DNA of 64,000 nt from Triticum aestivum (taxonomy: Eukaryota > Streptophyta > Magnoliopsida > Poales > Poaceae): assembly GCF_018294505.1 (NCBI RefSeq), contig NC_057808.1, positions 357,666,696 to 357,730,695 of the forward strand, in the 5' to 3' direction. This document shows positions 1-12,010 of the stretch, piece by piece (within the stretch, counting starts at the first letter, position 1; each line of letters begins with the position of its first letter). The translations under genes were made by a program, and so were the position numbers. Below the pieces are notes generated by a model. The model saw only the letters and a list, made by a program, of their open reading frames with translations. It had not been told where the DNA came from and made no database searches.

Positions 1-962
1 TTGATGCGTAGGTAAGATCGATTGTTGCTCAGCCCGTAGCAGCCACGTAAAACATGCAACAACAAAGTAGAGGACGTCTAACTTGTTTTTGCGGGGCATG
101 TTGTGATGTGATATGGTCAAGACATGATGCTAAATTTTATTGTATGAGATGATCATGTTTTGTAGCAGAGTTATCGGCAACTGGCAGGAGCCATATGGTT
201 GTCGCTTTATTGTATGAAATGCAATCGCCATGTAATTGCTTTACTTTATCACTAAGCGGTAGCGATAGTCGTAGAAGCAATAGTTGGCGAGACGACAACG
301 ATGCTACGATGGAGATCAAGGTGTCGCACCGGTGACGATGGTGATCATGATGGTGCTTTGGAGATGGAGATCAAAGGCACAAGATGATGATGGCCATATC
401 ATATCACTTATATTGATTGCATGTGATGTTTATCTTTTATGCATCTTATTTTGCTTAGATCGACGGTAGCATTATAAGATGATCTCTCACTAAATTTCAA
501 GGTATAAGTGTTCTCCCTGAGTATGCACCGTTGCAAAAGTTCGTCCTGCCGAGACACCACGTGATGATCGGGTGTGATAAGCTCTACGTTCACATACAAC
601 GGGTGCAAGCCAGTTTTGCACACGCAGAATACTCGGGTTAAACTTGACGAGCCTAGCATATGCATATATGGCCTCGGAACACTGAGACCGAAAGGTCGAG
701 CGTGAATCATATAGTAGATATGATCAACATAGTGATGTTCACCATTGAAAACTACTCCATCTCACGTGATGATCGGACATGGTTTAGTTGATCTGGATCA
801 CGTGATCACTTAGATGATTAGAGAGATTTCTATCTAAGTGGGAGTTCTTAAGTAATTTGATTAATTGAACTTTAATTTATCATGAACTTAGTCCTGGTAG
901 TATTAGCATATCTATGTTGTAGATCAATAGCTCGCGTTTAGCTCCCCTGTTTTATTTTTGAT

Positions 963-1980
963 ATGTACCTAGAGAAAACTAAGTTGAAAGATGTTAGTAG
1001 CAATGATGCAGATTGGATCCGTGATATGAGGATTATCCTCATTGCTGCACAGAAGAATTATGTCCTTGATGCACCGCTAGGTGACAGACCGATTGCAGGA
1101 GCAAATGCAGACGTTATGAACGTTTGGCAAGCTCGATATGATGACTACTTGCTAGTTTAGTGCACCATGCTTTATGGCTTAGAATCGGGGCTTCAAAGAC
1201 GTTTTTGAAACGCCACAGAGCATATGAGATGTTCCAAGAGTTGAAATTAGTATTTCAGTCTCATGCCCATGTCGAAAGGTATGAGACCTTTGACAAGTAC
1301 TTTGCCTACAAGATGGAGGAGAATAGCTCAGCTAGTGAGCATGTGCTCAGAATGTCTGAGTACTACAATCACTTGAATCAAGTGGGATTTAATCTTCCAG
1401 ATAAGATAGTGATTGACAGAGTTCTCTAGTCACTATCACCAAGTTACTAGAACTTCGTGATGAACTATAATATGCAAGGGATAACGAAAACGATTCTCAA
1501 GCTCTTCGTGATGCTAAAATCGACAAAGCTAGAAATCAAGAAAAGCATCAAGTGTTGATGGATGACAAGACCACCAGTTTCAAGAAAAGGGCAAATGGAA
1601 GAAGGGAACTTCAAAAGAACGGCAAGCAAGTTGCTGCTCCCGTGAAGAAGCCCAAAGCTAGACCCAAGCCTGAAACTGAGTGCTTCTACTGCAAAGGAAA
1701 TGGTCACTGGAAGTGGAACTGCCTTAGATACTTGGCGGATAAGAAGGATGGCAAAGTGAACAAAGCTATATTGGATATACATGTTATTGATGTGTACTTT
1801 ACTAGTGTTTATAGCAACCCCTCGGCATTTGATACTGGTTCAGTTGCTAAGAGTAGTAACTCGAAACGGGAGTTGCAGAATGAACAGAAACTAGTTAAGG
1901 GCGAGGTGACGATGTGTGCTGGAAGTAGTTCCAAGATTGATATGATCATCATCGCACACTCCCTATACTTTCGGGATTAG
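963..1980 (+). pseudogene. Copia gag remnant (first body)
   Basis: Three consecutive open fragments (963-1160, 1160-1429, 1552-1980) read as one Copia gag polyprotein interrupted by a frameshift and stops. The third contains a CCHC zinc knuckle near 1680-1725, C-F-Y-C-K-G-N-G-H-W-K-W-N-C (CX2CX4HX4C), the nucleocapsid RNA-binding motif. The same order of blocks occurs in the second body at 6478-7225. Gag would form the virus-like particle, but with these breaks no full protein can be made. Confidence 0.85.
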
Positions 1981-2045
1981 TGTTGAACCTAAATAAGTGC
2001 TATTTGGTGTTTGCGTTGAGCATGAATATGATTTGATCATGTTTA

Positions 2046-4600
2046 TTGCAATACGGTTATTCATTTAAGTTAGAGAATAATTGTTGTTCTGTTTACATGA
2101 ATAAAACCTTCTATGGTCATACACAAAATGAAAATGGTTTGTTGGATCTCGATCGTAGTGATACACATATTCATAATATTGAAGCCAAAAAATGCAAAGT
2201 TAATAATGATAGTGCAACTTATTTGTGGCACTGCCATTTAGGTCATATTGGTGTAAAGCGCATGAAGAAACTCCATGCTGTTGGGATTTTGAAATCACTT
2301 GATGCTTGCGAACCATGCCTTATGGGCAAGATGACTAAGACTCTGTTCTCCGGAACAATGGAGCGAGCAACTGACTTATTGGAAATAATACATACTGATG
2401 TATGCGATCTGATGAGTGTTGAGGCTCGTGGCGGGTATCATTATTTTCTGACCTTCACAGATGATTTGAGCAGATATGGGTATATCTACTTGATGAAACA
2501 TAAGTCTGAAACATTTGAAAAGTTCATATAATTTCAGAGTGAAGTGGAAAATCATCGTAACAAGAAAAAAAGTTTCTACGATCTGATCGTGGAGGAGAAT
2601 ATTTGAGTTACGAATTTGGTCTTCATTTGAAACAATGCAGAATAGTTTCGCAACTCACGCCACCTGGAACACCACAGCGTAATGGTGTGTCCGAACATCG
2701 TAACCGTACTTTATTAGATATGGTGCAATCTATGATGTCTTACCGATTTATCACTATCGTTTTGGGGTTATGCATTAGAGACAGCTGCATTCACGTTAAA
2801 TAGGGCACCATCTAAATCCGTTGAGACGACACCATATGAACTATAGTTTAGAAGAAACCAAAGTTGTCGTTACTTAAAGTTTGGGGTTGCGATGCTTATG
2901 TGAAAAAGTTTCATCCTGATAAGCTCGAACCCAAATCGGAGAAATGTGTCTTCATAGGATACCCAAAGGAGACAGTTGGGTACACCTTCTATCACAGATC
3001 TGAAGGCAAGACATTCGTTGCTAAGAATGGATCCTTTCTAGAGAAGGAGTTTCTCTCGAAAGAAGTGAGTGGGAGGAAAGTATAACTTGATGAGGTAATT
3101 GTACCTTCTCCCGGATTGGAAAGTAGTTCATCACAGAAATCAGTTCCAGTGATTCCTACACCAATTAGTGAGGAAGTTAATGATGATGATCATGAAACTT
3201 CAGATCAAGTTACTACCGAACCTCCTAGGTCAACCAGAGTACGATCCGCACAAGAGTGGTACGGTAATCCTGTTCTGGAAGTCATGTTAATAGACCATGA
3301 TGAACCTACGAACTATGAGGAAGCGATGATGAGCTCGGATTCCGCAAAATGGCTTGAGGCCATGAAATCTGAGATGGGATCCATGTATGAGGACAAAGTA
3401 TGGACTTTGGTTGACTTGCTCGATGATCAGCAAGCCATTAAGAATAAATGGATCTTCAAGAGGAAGACGGACGCTGATAGTAGTGTTACTATCTACAAAG
3501 CTCGAATTGTCGCAAAAGGTTTTCGACAAGTTCAAGGTGTTGACTATGATGAGATTTTCTCACTCATAGCGATGCTTAAGACTGTCCGAATCATGTTAGC
3601 AATTGCCACATTTGATGAAATCTGGCAAATGGATGTCAAAACAGCATTCCTTAATGGATTTCTTAAAAAGAAGAGTTGTATATGATACAACAAGAAGGTT
3701 TTGTCAATCCTAAAGGTGCTAACAAAGTGTGCAAGCTCCAGTGATCCATCTATGGACTAGTGCAAGCATCTCGAAGTTGGAATATACGCTTTGATGAGTT
3801 GATCAAAGCATATAGATTTATACAGACTTGCGGTGAAGCCTGTATTTACAAAAAGTGAGTGGGAGCACTACAGCCTTTCTGATAAGTATATGTGAATGAC
3901 ATATTGTTGATCGGAAATAATGTAGAATTTTCTGGAAAGCATAAAGGAGTATTTGAAAAGAGTTTTTTCAAAAAGAAAGACCTCGGTGAAGCTGCTTACA
4001 TATTGAGCATCAAGATCTATAGAGATAGATCAAGATGCTTGATAAGTTTTTTCAATGAGTACATACCTTGACAAGATTTTGAAATAGTTCAAAATGGAAC
4101 GGTCAAAGAAAGAGTTCTTGCCTGTATTACAAGGTGTGAAATTGACTAAGACTCAAAGCCCGACCACGGCAGAAGATAGAAAGAGAATGAAAGTCATTCC
4201 CTATGCCTCAGCCATAGGTTCTATAAAGTATGCCATGCTGTGTACCAGATCTATTGTATACCCTACACTGAGTTTGGCAAGGGAGTACAATAGTGATCTT
4301 GGAGTAGATCACTAAAAGCAGTCAAAATTATCCTTAGTGGAATAAGGATATGTTTCTCGATTATGGAGGTGACAAAAGGTTCGTCGTAAAGGGTTACGTC
4401 GATGCAAGTTTTGACACTGATCCAGATGACTCTAAGTCTCAATCTGGATACATATTGAAAGTGGGAGCAATTAGCTAAAGTAGCTCCGTGCAGAGCATTG
4501 TAGACATAGAAATTTGCAAAATATATATGGATATGAATTTGGCAGACCCGTTGACTAAACTTCTCTCACAAGCAAAACATGATCACATCTTAGTACTCTT
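2046..4600 (+). pseudogene. Copia pol remnant (first body: pre-integrase, integrase, RT, RNase H traces)
   Basis: Open fragments in three frames cover a GAG-pre-integrase domain with H-LGH and C-x2-C zinc residues (2046-2531: WHCHLGHIG, CEPCLMGK), the integrase core (around 2603-2803) and its C-terminal part (2864-3085), then the RT N-terminal region (3116-3685: KARIVAKGF, QMDVKTAFLNG). Degraded RT and RNase H sequence continues to about 4600. Stops and one- or two-base shifts separate every block. The parallel body at 7342-9145 keeps longer frames, so the breaks here are lesions rather than normal gene structure. Confidence 0.85.
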
Positions 4601-4690
4601 TCGATATTAATCACATGGTGATGTGAACTATTGGTGTTAAATCACATGGCGATGTGAACTAGATTATTGACTCTAGTGCAAGTGGGAGAC

Positions 4691-6428
4691 TGAAGGAAAT
4701 ATGCCCTAGAGGCAATAATAAAGTTGTTATTTATATTTCCTTATATCATGATAAATGTTTATTATTCATGCTAGAATTGTATTAACCGGAAACTTAGTAC
4801 ATGTGTGGATACATAGACAAACAGAGTGTCACTAGTATGCCTCTACTTGACTAGCTCGTTGAATCAAAGATGGTCAAGTTTCCTAGCCATAGACATGAGT
4901 TGTCATTTTATTAATAGGATCACATCATTAGAGAATGATGTGATTGACTTGACCCATTCCGTTAGCTTAGCACTTGATCGTTTAGTATGTTGCTCTTGCT
5001 TTCTTCATGACTTATACATGTTCCTATGACTATGAGATTATGCAACTCCCAAATACCGAAGGAACACCTTGTGTGCTATCAAACGTCACAATGTAACTGG
5101 GTGATTATAAAGATGCTCTACAGGTGTCTCTGATGGTGTTTGCTGAGTTGGCATAGATCGAGATTAGGATTTGTCACTCCATGTATCGGAGAGGTATCTC
5201 TGGGCCCTCTCGGTAATGCACATCACTATAAGCCTTGCAAGCATTGTGACTAATAAGTTAGTTGCGGGATGATGCATTACGGAACGAGTAAAGAGACTTG
5301 CTGGTAACGAGATTGAACTAGGTATTGAGATACCGACGATCGAATCTCGGGCAAGTAACATACCGATGACAAAGGGAACAACGTATGTTGTTATGCGGTT
5401 TGACCGATAAAGATCTTCGTAGAATATGTAGGAACCAATATGAGCATCCAGGTTCCGCTATTGGTTATTGACCGGAGATGAGTCTCGGTCATGTCTACGT
5501 AGTTCTCGAACCCGTAGGGTCCGCACGCTTAACGTTCTATGACGATTTGTATTATGAGTTATGTGGTTTGATGACCGAAGTTTGTTCGGAGTCCCGGATG
5601 AGATCGGGGACATGACGAGGAGTATCGAAATGTTCGAGACGTAAAGATCGATATATCGGAAGGCTACATTCGGACATCGCAAAGGTTCTGAGTGGTTCGG
5701 GTATTTGTTGGAGTACCGGAGAGTTACGGGAATTCGCCGGGGAGTAAATGGGCTTTACTGGGCTTTAGGGCAGAGAGAGAGGGGCTGCCTAGGGCAGGCC
5801 GCGCGCCCCCCAAGGCCTAGTCCGAATTGGACTAGGGGGAGGGGCGGCGCCCCCTCCTTCCTTCTCTTCTCTCTTCCCCTTCCTTCTCTCCTAGTCCTAC
5901 TACTTGGAAGGGGGAATCCTACTCCCGGTGGGAGTAGGACTCCCCAGGGCGCACCATAGTAGAGGGCCGGCTCTCCCCCTCCTCCACTCCTTTATATACG
6001 GGGGAGGGGGGCACCCCATGTACACACAAGTTGATCAGTTGATCTTTTAGCCATGTGCGGTGCCCCCCTCCACCATAATCCACCTCTGTCATATCATAGC
6101 GGTGCTTAGGCGAAGCCCTGCGTCGGTAGCATCATCATCACCATCATCATGCCGTCGTGCTGACGGAACTCTCCCTCGAAGCTCTGCTGGATCGTGAGTT
6201 CATGGGACGTCACCGAGCTGAACGTGTGCTGAACTCGGAGGTGCCGTGTGTTCGGTATTTGGATCGGTCGGATCGTGAAGACGTACGACTACATCAACCG
6301 CGTTGTCATAACGCTTCTGCTTACGGTCTACGAGGGTACGTAGACAACACTCTTCCCCTCGTTGCTATGCATCACCATGATCTTGCGTGTGCGTAGGAAT
6401 TTTTTTGAAATTACTACGTTCCCCAACA
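4691..6428 (+). repeat. Angela-like LTR (middle LTR, shared by both bodies)
   Basis: This is a 1738 bp LTR starting TG (TGAAGGAAATATGCCC) right after a polypurine tract and ending CCCCAACA. A TATA-like CTTTATATACG lies near 5990, followed by the R/U5-type region. It is clearly homologous to the LTR at 10027-11784 but differs by many substitutions and indels. No tRNA-Met primer-binding site follows it: the next bases join straight into gag sequence, so the boundary to the second body is a deletion or recombination joint. Confidence 0.9.
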
Positions 6429-6477
6429 CTTATAACCGGGACTTAAAAAACGTTTTGAACGCCACGGAGCATATGAG

Positions 6478-7225
6478 ATGTTCCAAGAGCTGAAATTGGC
6501 ATTTCAGACTCATGTCCGTGTCGAGAGGTATGAGACCTCTGACAAGTACTTTTCCTACAAGATGGAGGAGAATAGCTCAAACAGTGAGCATGTGCTCAGA
6601 ATGTCTAGGTACTACAATCAAGTGGGAGTTAATCTTCCAGATAAGATAGTGATTAACGGAGTTCTCTAGTCACTATCACCAAGCTACTAGAACTTCGTGA
6701 TGAACTATAATGTGAAAGGGATAACAAAAAAGATTCCCGAGCTCTTCGCTATGCTGAAATCGGCGAAGGTAGAAATCAAGAAAGAGCATCAAGTGTTGAT
6801 GGTTAATAAGACCACTAGTTTCAAGAAAAAAGGCAAAGGAAAAGAAAGGGAACTTCAAGAAGAATGACAAGCAAGTTGAAACTCCCGTGAAGAAGCCCAA
6901 AGCTAGACCTAAGCCTGAAACTGAGTGCTTCTACTGCAAAGGGAATGGTCATTGGGAGCGGAACTACCCCAAATACTTGGCGGATAAGAAGGATGGCAAA
7001 ATGAACAAATGTATATTTGATATACATGTTATTAATGTGTACTTTACTAGTGTTCATAGTGACCCTAGGGCATTTGATACCGGTTCAGTTGCTAAGATTA
7101 GTAATTCAAAACAGGAGTTGCAAAATGAACAGAGACTAGTTAAAGGCGAGGTGACGATGTGTGTTGGAAGTTATTCCAAGGTTGATAAGATCACCATCAC
7201 ACACTCCCTCTACTTTCGGGATTAG
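6478..7225 (+). pseudogene. Copia gag remnant (second body)
   Basis: Two open stretches (6478-6669 and 6887-7225) parallel the first body's gag. The zinc knuckle is damaged: the last Cys of CX2CX4HX4C is replaced by Tyr (C-F-Y-C-K-G-N-G-H-W-E-R-N-Y). The start of gag is absent because of the upstream deletion, and a frameshift lies near 6865. Confidence 0.85.
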
Positions 7226-7341
7226 TGTTGGACCTAAATAAATGTTATTTGGTGTTTGCGTTGAGCATGAATATGATTGGATCATGTTCATTGTGATATG
7301 GTTATTCATTTAAGTCAGAGAATAATTGTTGTTCTGTTTAC

Positions 7342-8589
7342 ATGAATAAAACCTTCTATGGTCATACACCCAATGTAAATGGTATATTGAATCTCGATCG
7401 TAGTGATACACATATTCATAATATTGATGCCAAAAGATGCAAAGTTGATAATGATAGTGCAACATATTTGTGGCACTGCCGTTTAGGTCATATTGGTGTA
7501 AAGCGCATGAAGAAACTGCATACAGATGGATTTTTGGAATCACTTGATTATGAATCATTTGATACTTGTGAACCATGTCTCATGGGCAAGATGACTAAAA
7601 CTCCGTTCTCCGGAACAATGGAGCGAGCCAATGACTTATTGGAAACAATACATACCGATGTATGCGGTCCGAAGAGTGTAGAGGCACGCGGCGGGTATCA
7701 TTATTTTCTGACCTTCATAGATGATTTGAGCAGATATGGGTATATCTACTTAATGAAACACAAGTCTGAAACATTTGAAAAGTTCAAGGAATTCAGAGTG
7801 AAGTGGAGAATCATCGTAACAAGAAAAAAAGTTTCTACGTCTGATCGCGGAGGTGAATATTTGAGTTACGAGTTTGGCCTTCATTTAAAACAATGTGGAA
7901 TAGTTTCACAACTCCCGCCACCTAGAACACCACAACGTAATGGTGTGTCCGAACGTCGTATCCGTACTTTATTAGATATGGTGCGATCTATGATGTCTCT
8001 TAATGATTTACCACTATCATTTTGGGGTTATGCATTAGAGATAGCTGCATTCACGTTAAATAGGGCACCGTCTAAATTCGTTGAGACGACACCGTATGAA
8101 CTGTGGTTTGACAAGAAACCTAAGCTGTCGTTTCTTAAAGTTTGGGGTTGCGACACTTATGTCAAAAGGCTTCAGCCTGATAAGCTCGAAACCAAATTGG
8201 AGAAGTGCATCTTCATAGGATACCCTAAGGAAACAATTGGGTACACCTTCTACCACAGATCCGAAGGCAAGATCTTTGTTGCCGAGAATGGAACCTTTCT
8301 AGAGAAGGAGTTTCTCTCGAAAGAAGTGAGTGGGAGGAAAGTAGAACTTGATGAGGTAATTGTACCTTCTCTCGAATTGGAAAGTAGCACACCAGTGAAA
8401 TCCGTTCCCGTGATGCCTACACCAACTAGAGAGGAAGATAATGATCATGATCATGAAACTCCAGATCAAGTTACTACTGAACCTCGTAGGTCGAACAGAG
8501 CACGTTCCGCACCAGAGTGGTACGGTAATCCTGTCCTGGAAGTCATGTTATTAGACCTGGCGAACCTACGAACTATGAGGAAGCTATGA
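7342..8589 (+). CDS. Copia pre-integrase and integrase fragment (second body)
   Basis: This is the longest open frame of the Angela pair (415 codons). It opens with the pre-integrase zinc domain (WHCRLGHIG, CEPCLMGK), then the integrase core: first Asp in HTDVCG, second in the TSDRGGEY block, Glu in the NGVSERRIRTL block (D-D-E triad). It continues through the Copia integrase C-terminal region (GYPKETIGY) into a Ser/Pro/Glu-rich linker before RT. Integrase would insert the cDNA into the host genome. The frame is lost at the linker/RT junction near 8560, so this is a fragment of a dead polyprotein. Confidence 0.8.
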   Translation: MNKTFYGHTPNVNGILNLDRSDTHIHNIDAKRCKVDNDSATYLWHCRLGHIGVKRMKKLHTDGFLESLDYESFDTCEPCLMGKMTKTPFSGTMERANDLLETIHTDVCGPKSVEARGGYHYFLTFIDDLSRYGYIYLMKHKSETFEKFKEFRVKWRIIVTRKKVSTSDRGGEYLSYEFGLHLKQCGIVSQLPPPRTPQRNGVSERRIRTLLDMVRSMMSLNDLPLSFWGYALEIAAFTLNRAPSKFVETTPYELWFDKKPKLSFLKVWGCDTYVKRLQPDKLETKLEKCIFIGYPKETIGYTFYHRSEGKIFVAENGTFLEKEFLSKEVSGRKVELDEVIVPSLELESSTPVKSVPVMPTPTREEDNDHDHETPDQVTTEPRRSNRARSAPEWYGNPVLEVMLLDLANLRTMRKL

Positions 8590-9840
8590 TGAGCCCAGAT
8601 TCCGACAAATGGCTTGAGGCCATGAAATCTGAGATAGGATCCATGTATGAGAACGAAGTGTGGACTTGCCCAATGATCGACAAGCCATTGAGAATAAATG
8701 GATCTTCAAGAGGAAGACAGACACTGATGGTAGTGCTACTATCTATAAAGCTCGACTTGTCGCAAAAGGTTTTCGACAAGTTCAAGGTGTTGACTACGAT
8801 GAGATTTTCTCACTCGTAGCGATGGTTAAGTCTGTCCGAATCATGTTAGCAATTGCTGCATTTTATGAAATCTGGCAAATGGATGTCAAAACTGCATTCC
8901 TTAATGGATTTCTTAAAGAAGAGTTGTATATGATGCAACCAAAAGGTTTTGCCGATCCTAAAGGCGCTAACAAAGTGTGCAAACTCCAGCGATCCATCTA
9001 TGGACTGGTGCAAGCATCTCGGAGTTTGAATATACGCTTTGATAAGGTGATCAAAGCATATGGTTTTATACAGACTTATGGTGAAGCCTATTTACAAGAA
9101 AGTGAGTGGGAGCTCTGTAGCATTTCTGATATTATATGTGGATGACATATTGTTGATTGGAAATGATGTAGAATTTCTGGATAGCATAAAAGGATACTTG
9201 AATAAAAAAATTCAATGAAAGACCTCGGTGAAGCTGCTTATATATTAGGCATCAATATCTATAGAGATAGATCAAAACGCTTGATAAGACTTTCGATGAG
9301 TACATACCTTGATAAGATTTTGAAGGAGTTCAAAATGGATCAGTAAAAGAAGGAGTTCTTGCTTGAGTTGTAAGGTATGAAGTTGAGTAAGACTCAATAC
9401 CCGACCACGGCAGAACATAGAGAGAGAGAATGAAAGTCATTCCCTATGCCTCAGCCATAGGTTCTATAAAGTATGCCATGCTGTATACCAGACCTATTGT
9501 GTACCTTGCCATGAGTTTGTCGAGGAGGTACAATAGTGATCTAGGAGTAGATCATTGGACAATGGTCAAAATTATCCTTAGTTACCTAAGAGGACTAAGG
9601 AAATATTTCTCGGTTATGCAGGTGATAAAGAGTTCGTCGTAAAGACTTACATCGATGCAAGCTTTGACACCGATTCAGACGACACTAAGTCTCAGTCTGG
9701 ATACATATTGAAAGTAGGAGCAATTAGCTAGAGTAGCTCCGTGCACAGCATTGTAGACATAGAAATTTGCAAAATACATACGGATCTGAATGTGGCAGAC
9801 CCGTTTACTAAACCTCTCTCACAAGCAAAACATGATCACA
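8586..9840 (+). pseudogene. Copia reverse transcriptase/RNase H remnant (second body)
   Basis: Fragments at 8660-9145 and 9430-9642 encode the RT palm start (KARLVAKGFRQVQGVDYDEIFSL) and the QMDVKTAFLNG block that carries the first catalytic Asp, then degraded sequence through the YVDD-region equivalent (a GTGGATGACATATTG stretch lies at about 9138-9152) into RNase H. Several stops interrupt it. Function is lost. Confidence 0.8.
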
Positions 9841-9856
9841 CCTTAGTACTCTTTGG

Positions 9857-10010
9857 GTGTTAATCACATGGCGATGTGAACTAGATTACTGACTCTAGTA
9901 AACCCTTTGGGTGTTGGTCACATGGTGATGTGAACTATGTCTGTTAATCACATGGTGATGTAAACTATTCATGTTAATCACATGGTGATGTGAACAAGAT
10001 TATTGACTCT
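9857..10010 (+). repeat. Short tandem repeat before the polypurine tract (ATCACATGGYGATGTGAAC units)
   Basis: Four imperfect copies of a unit of about 25-35 bases with the core ATCACATGGTGATGTGAAC lie directly upstream of the polypurine tract. The first body has two copies at about 4607-4662. The core is partly self-complementary (CACATGG/CGATGTG). Copy number therefore varies between the two bodies at the same element position. Confidence 0.8.
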
Positions 10011-10026
10011 AGTGCAAGTGGGAGAC

Positions 10027-11784
10027 TGAAGGAAATATGCCCTAGAGGCAATAATAAAGTTATTATTTTATATTTCCTTATTCATGATAAATGTTTATTA
10101 TTCATGCTAGAATTGTATTGATCGGAAACCTAAATACATGTGTGAATACATAGACAAACATTGAGTCCCTAGTGAGCCTCTACTTGACTAACTCATTGAT
10201 CAAAGATGGTTAAGGTTTCCTAACCATGGACATGAGTTGTCATTTGATAACGGGATCACATCATTAAGAGAATTATGTGATGGACAAGACCCATCCGTTA
10301 GCTTAGCATATTGATCGTTCAGTTTTATTGCTATTGCTTTCTTCATGTCAAATACATATTCCTTCGACAATGAGATTATGCAACTCCCGAATACCGGAGG
10401 AATGCCTTGTGTGCTATCAAACGTCACAACATAACTGGGTGATCATAAAGATGCTCTACAGGTATCTCTGAAGGTGTTTGTTGGGTTGGCATAGATCGAG
10501 ATTAGGATTTGTCACTCCGAGTATCGGAGAGGTATCTCTGGGCCCTCTCGGTAATGCACATCATAAGTAGCCTTGCAAGCAAAGTGACTAATGAGTTAGT
10601 TGCAGGATGATGTATTACGGAACGAGTAAAGAGACTTGCCGGTAACGAGATTGAACTAGGTATGAAGATACCGACGATCGAATCTCGGGCAAGTAACATA
10701 CCGATGGACAAAGGGAATAACGTATGTTGTCATAACAGTTCGACCGATAAAGATCTTCGTAGAATATGTAGGAGCCAATATGAGCATCCATGTTCCGCTA
10801 TTGGTTATTGACCGAGAGGTTTCTCGGTCATGTCTACATAGTTCTCGAACCCGTAGGGTCCGCATGCTTAACGTTCAATGATGATATAATATTATATGAG
10901 TTATATGATTTGGTGCCGAATTTTGTTCGGAGTCCCGGATGAGATCACAGACATGACGAGGAGTCTCGAAATGGTCGAGAGGTCAAGATTGATATATAGG
11001 ACGATGGTATCCAGACACCGGAAGTGTTCCGGAGGGTATCGGGTACTTATCGGGTCATCGAAAGGTGTTTCGGGTACCCCCAACAATCCTATGGGCCATA
11101 TGGGCCTTGTGAAGGAACACACTAGCCCACAAGGGGCTGGTGCGCCCTATAAGGCCACAGGAGGAGGAGAAGGAAAGGGGGGAAGGGAAAGGAAAGTGTG
11201 GATTAGGATTCCCACTTCCTTCCCTCACCCCCCTCTTTCCTTCCCCTTCATGCATACATGAAAAGGGGGCGTAGGGCAAGGCGGGGCCCCTAGGGGGCGA
11301 CGGCCAACAATAGGGCGCGCCCTGGCTGCCCCCCTCCCCCTCTCACCTATATATATGTGGGGGGGGGGGGGCTAGCACACCCAGACTATTGCATAGCCGT
11401 GTGCGGCACCCCCTCCACCGTTTACTCCCACGGTCATATCTTCGTAGTGCTTAGGCGAAACCCTGCGCGAATCACTTCACCATCACCGTCACCACGCCGT
11501 CGTGCTGATGGAACTCATCTACTACCTTGACGCCTTACTGGATCAAGAAGACGAGGGACGTCACCGAGTTGAACGTGTGCAGAACTCGGAGGTGCCGTAC
11601 ATTCGGTACTTGGTCGGTCGGAGCTAGAAGAAGTTCGACTACATCAACCGCGTTGTCAAACGCTTCCTCTTACAGTCTACGAGGGTACGTAGACACACCC
11701 TCCCCCTCGTTGCTATGCATCTCCTAGATAGATCTTGCGTGAGCGTAGGATTTTTTTTGAAATTGCATGCTACGTTTCCCAACA
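10027..11784 (+). repeat. Angela-like 3' LTR (second body)
   Basis: This 1758 bp LTR starts TGAAGGAAATATGCCC after a polypurine tract and ends TTTCCCAACA. A TATA-like CTATATATATG lies near 11346, followed by a run of G. It is homologous to 4691-6428. No target-site duplication can be tested because the true 5' end of the element is outside the window or lost. Confidence 0.9.
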
Positions 11785-11801
11785 CTAATGTGGAGTAGTC
11801 A

Positions 11802-11995
11802 GAGCTCAGATACCATGATTCCTTTCCCCACCACCGACCACTGAGCGGCTGGCAGAGGAGATGCGAATCCAAGGGATCGCTAGCGGAGATTGAGAGAAAG
11901 AAGGCTTCGCGCTAGTCGCCTTGTGAGAGAGAGAGACCCCCTTACTTCTGATTAGCCTAAGCTTCTTCAACTCACAATTCAAAAGGTTACAATCA
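11802..11995 (-). repeat. Relic short LTR with tRNA-Met-type primer-binding site
   Basis: Read on the minus strand, 11995-11816 is a 180 bp unit beginning TGATTGTAACC and ending GGAATCA. It is followed directly at 11815-11802 by TGGTATCTGAGCTC, the plant initiator-tRNA-Met primer-binding site of LTR retrotransposons. TG...CA ends plus an abutting PBS define a 5' LTR of a small Copia-like element whose body is missing: the Angela LTR begins only 17 bases beyond the PBS. The family is not identified. Confidence 0.65.
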
Positions 11996-12010
11996 TTTTT
12001 TTTGCTCTTA

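Larger units (their letters stand above)
1..4690 (+). mobile_element. Angela/BARE-like Copia retrotransposon, internal domain (first body, 5' LTR outside the window)
   Basis: This stretch starts inside the untranslated leader of a Ty1/Copia element and runs to the polypurine tract (around 4679-4690, AAGTGGGAGAC type) directly before an LTR. About 960 bases of leader are followed by gag, then protease/integrase/reverse transcriptase remains in the order expected for Copia (integrase before RT). Family assignment rests on the LTR start (GGAAATATGCCCTAGAGG), which I recognise from Triticeae Angela/BARE elements. The coding part is broken by many stops and shifts, so it is a dead copy. The 5' LTR and upstream target-site duplication are not in the window. 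Confidence 0.9.
6429..10026 (+). mobile_element. Angela/BARE-like Copia internal domain (second body, 5' part deleted)
   Basis: This is a second copy of the same internal domain in the same orientation. It begins inside gag: its first 50 bases match the first body near 1185-1210, so leader, primer-binding site and gag start (about 1.2 kb) are missing. It is better preserved downstream, with a 415-codon integrase frame. It ends in a polypurine tract just before the LTR at 10027. Without a primer-binding site it cannot be reverse-transcribed. Confidence 0.9.

Noticed and set aside
5705..5959. 84-codon frame inside the middle Angela LTR
   Set aside because: Lies in the GC-rich part of an LTR, with no counterpart in the other LTR; chance ORF.
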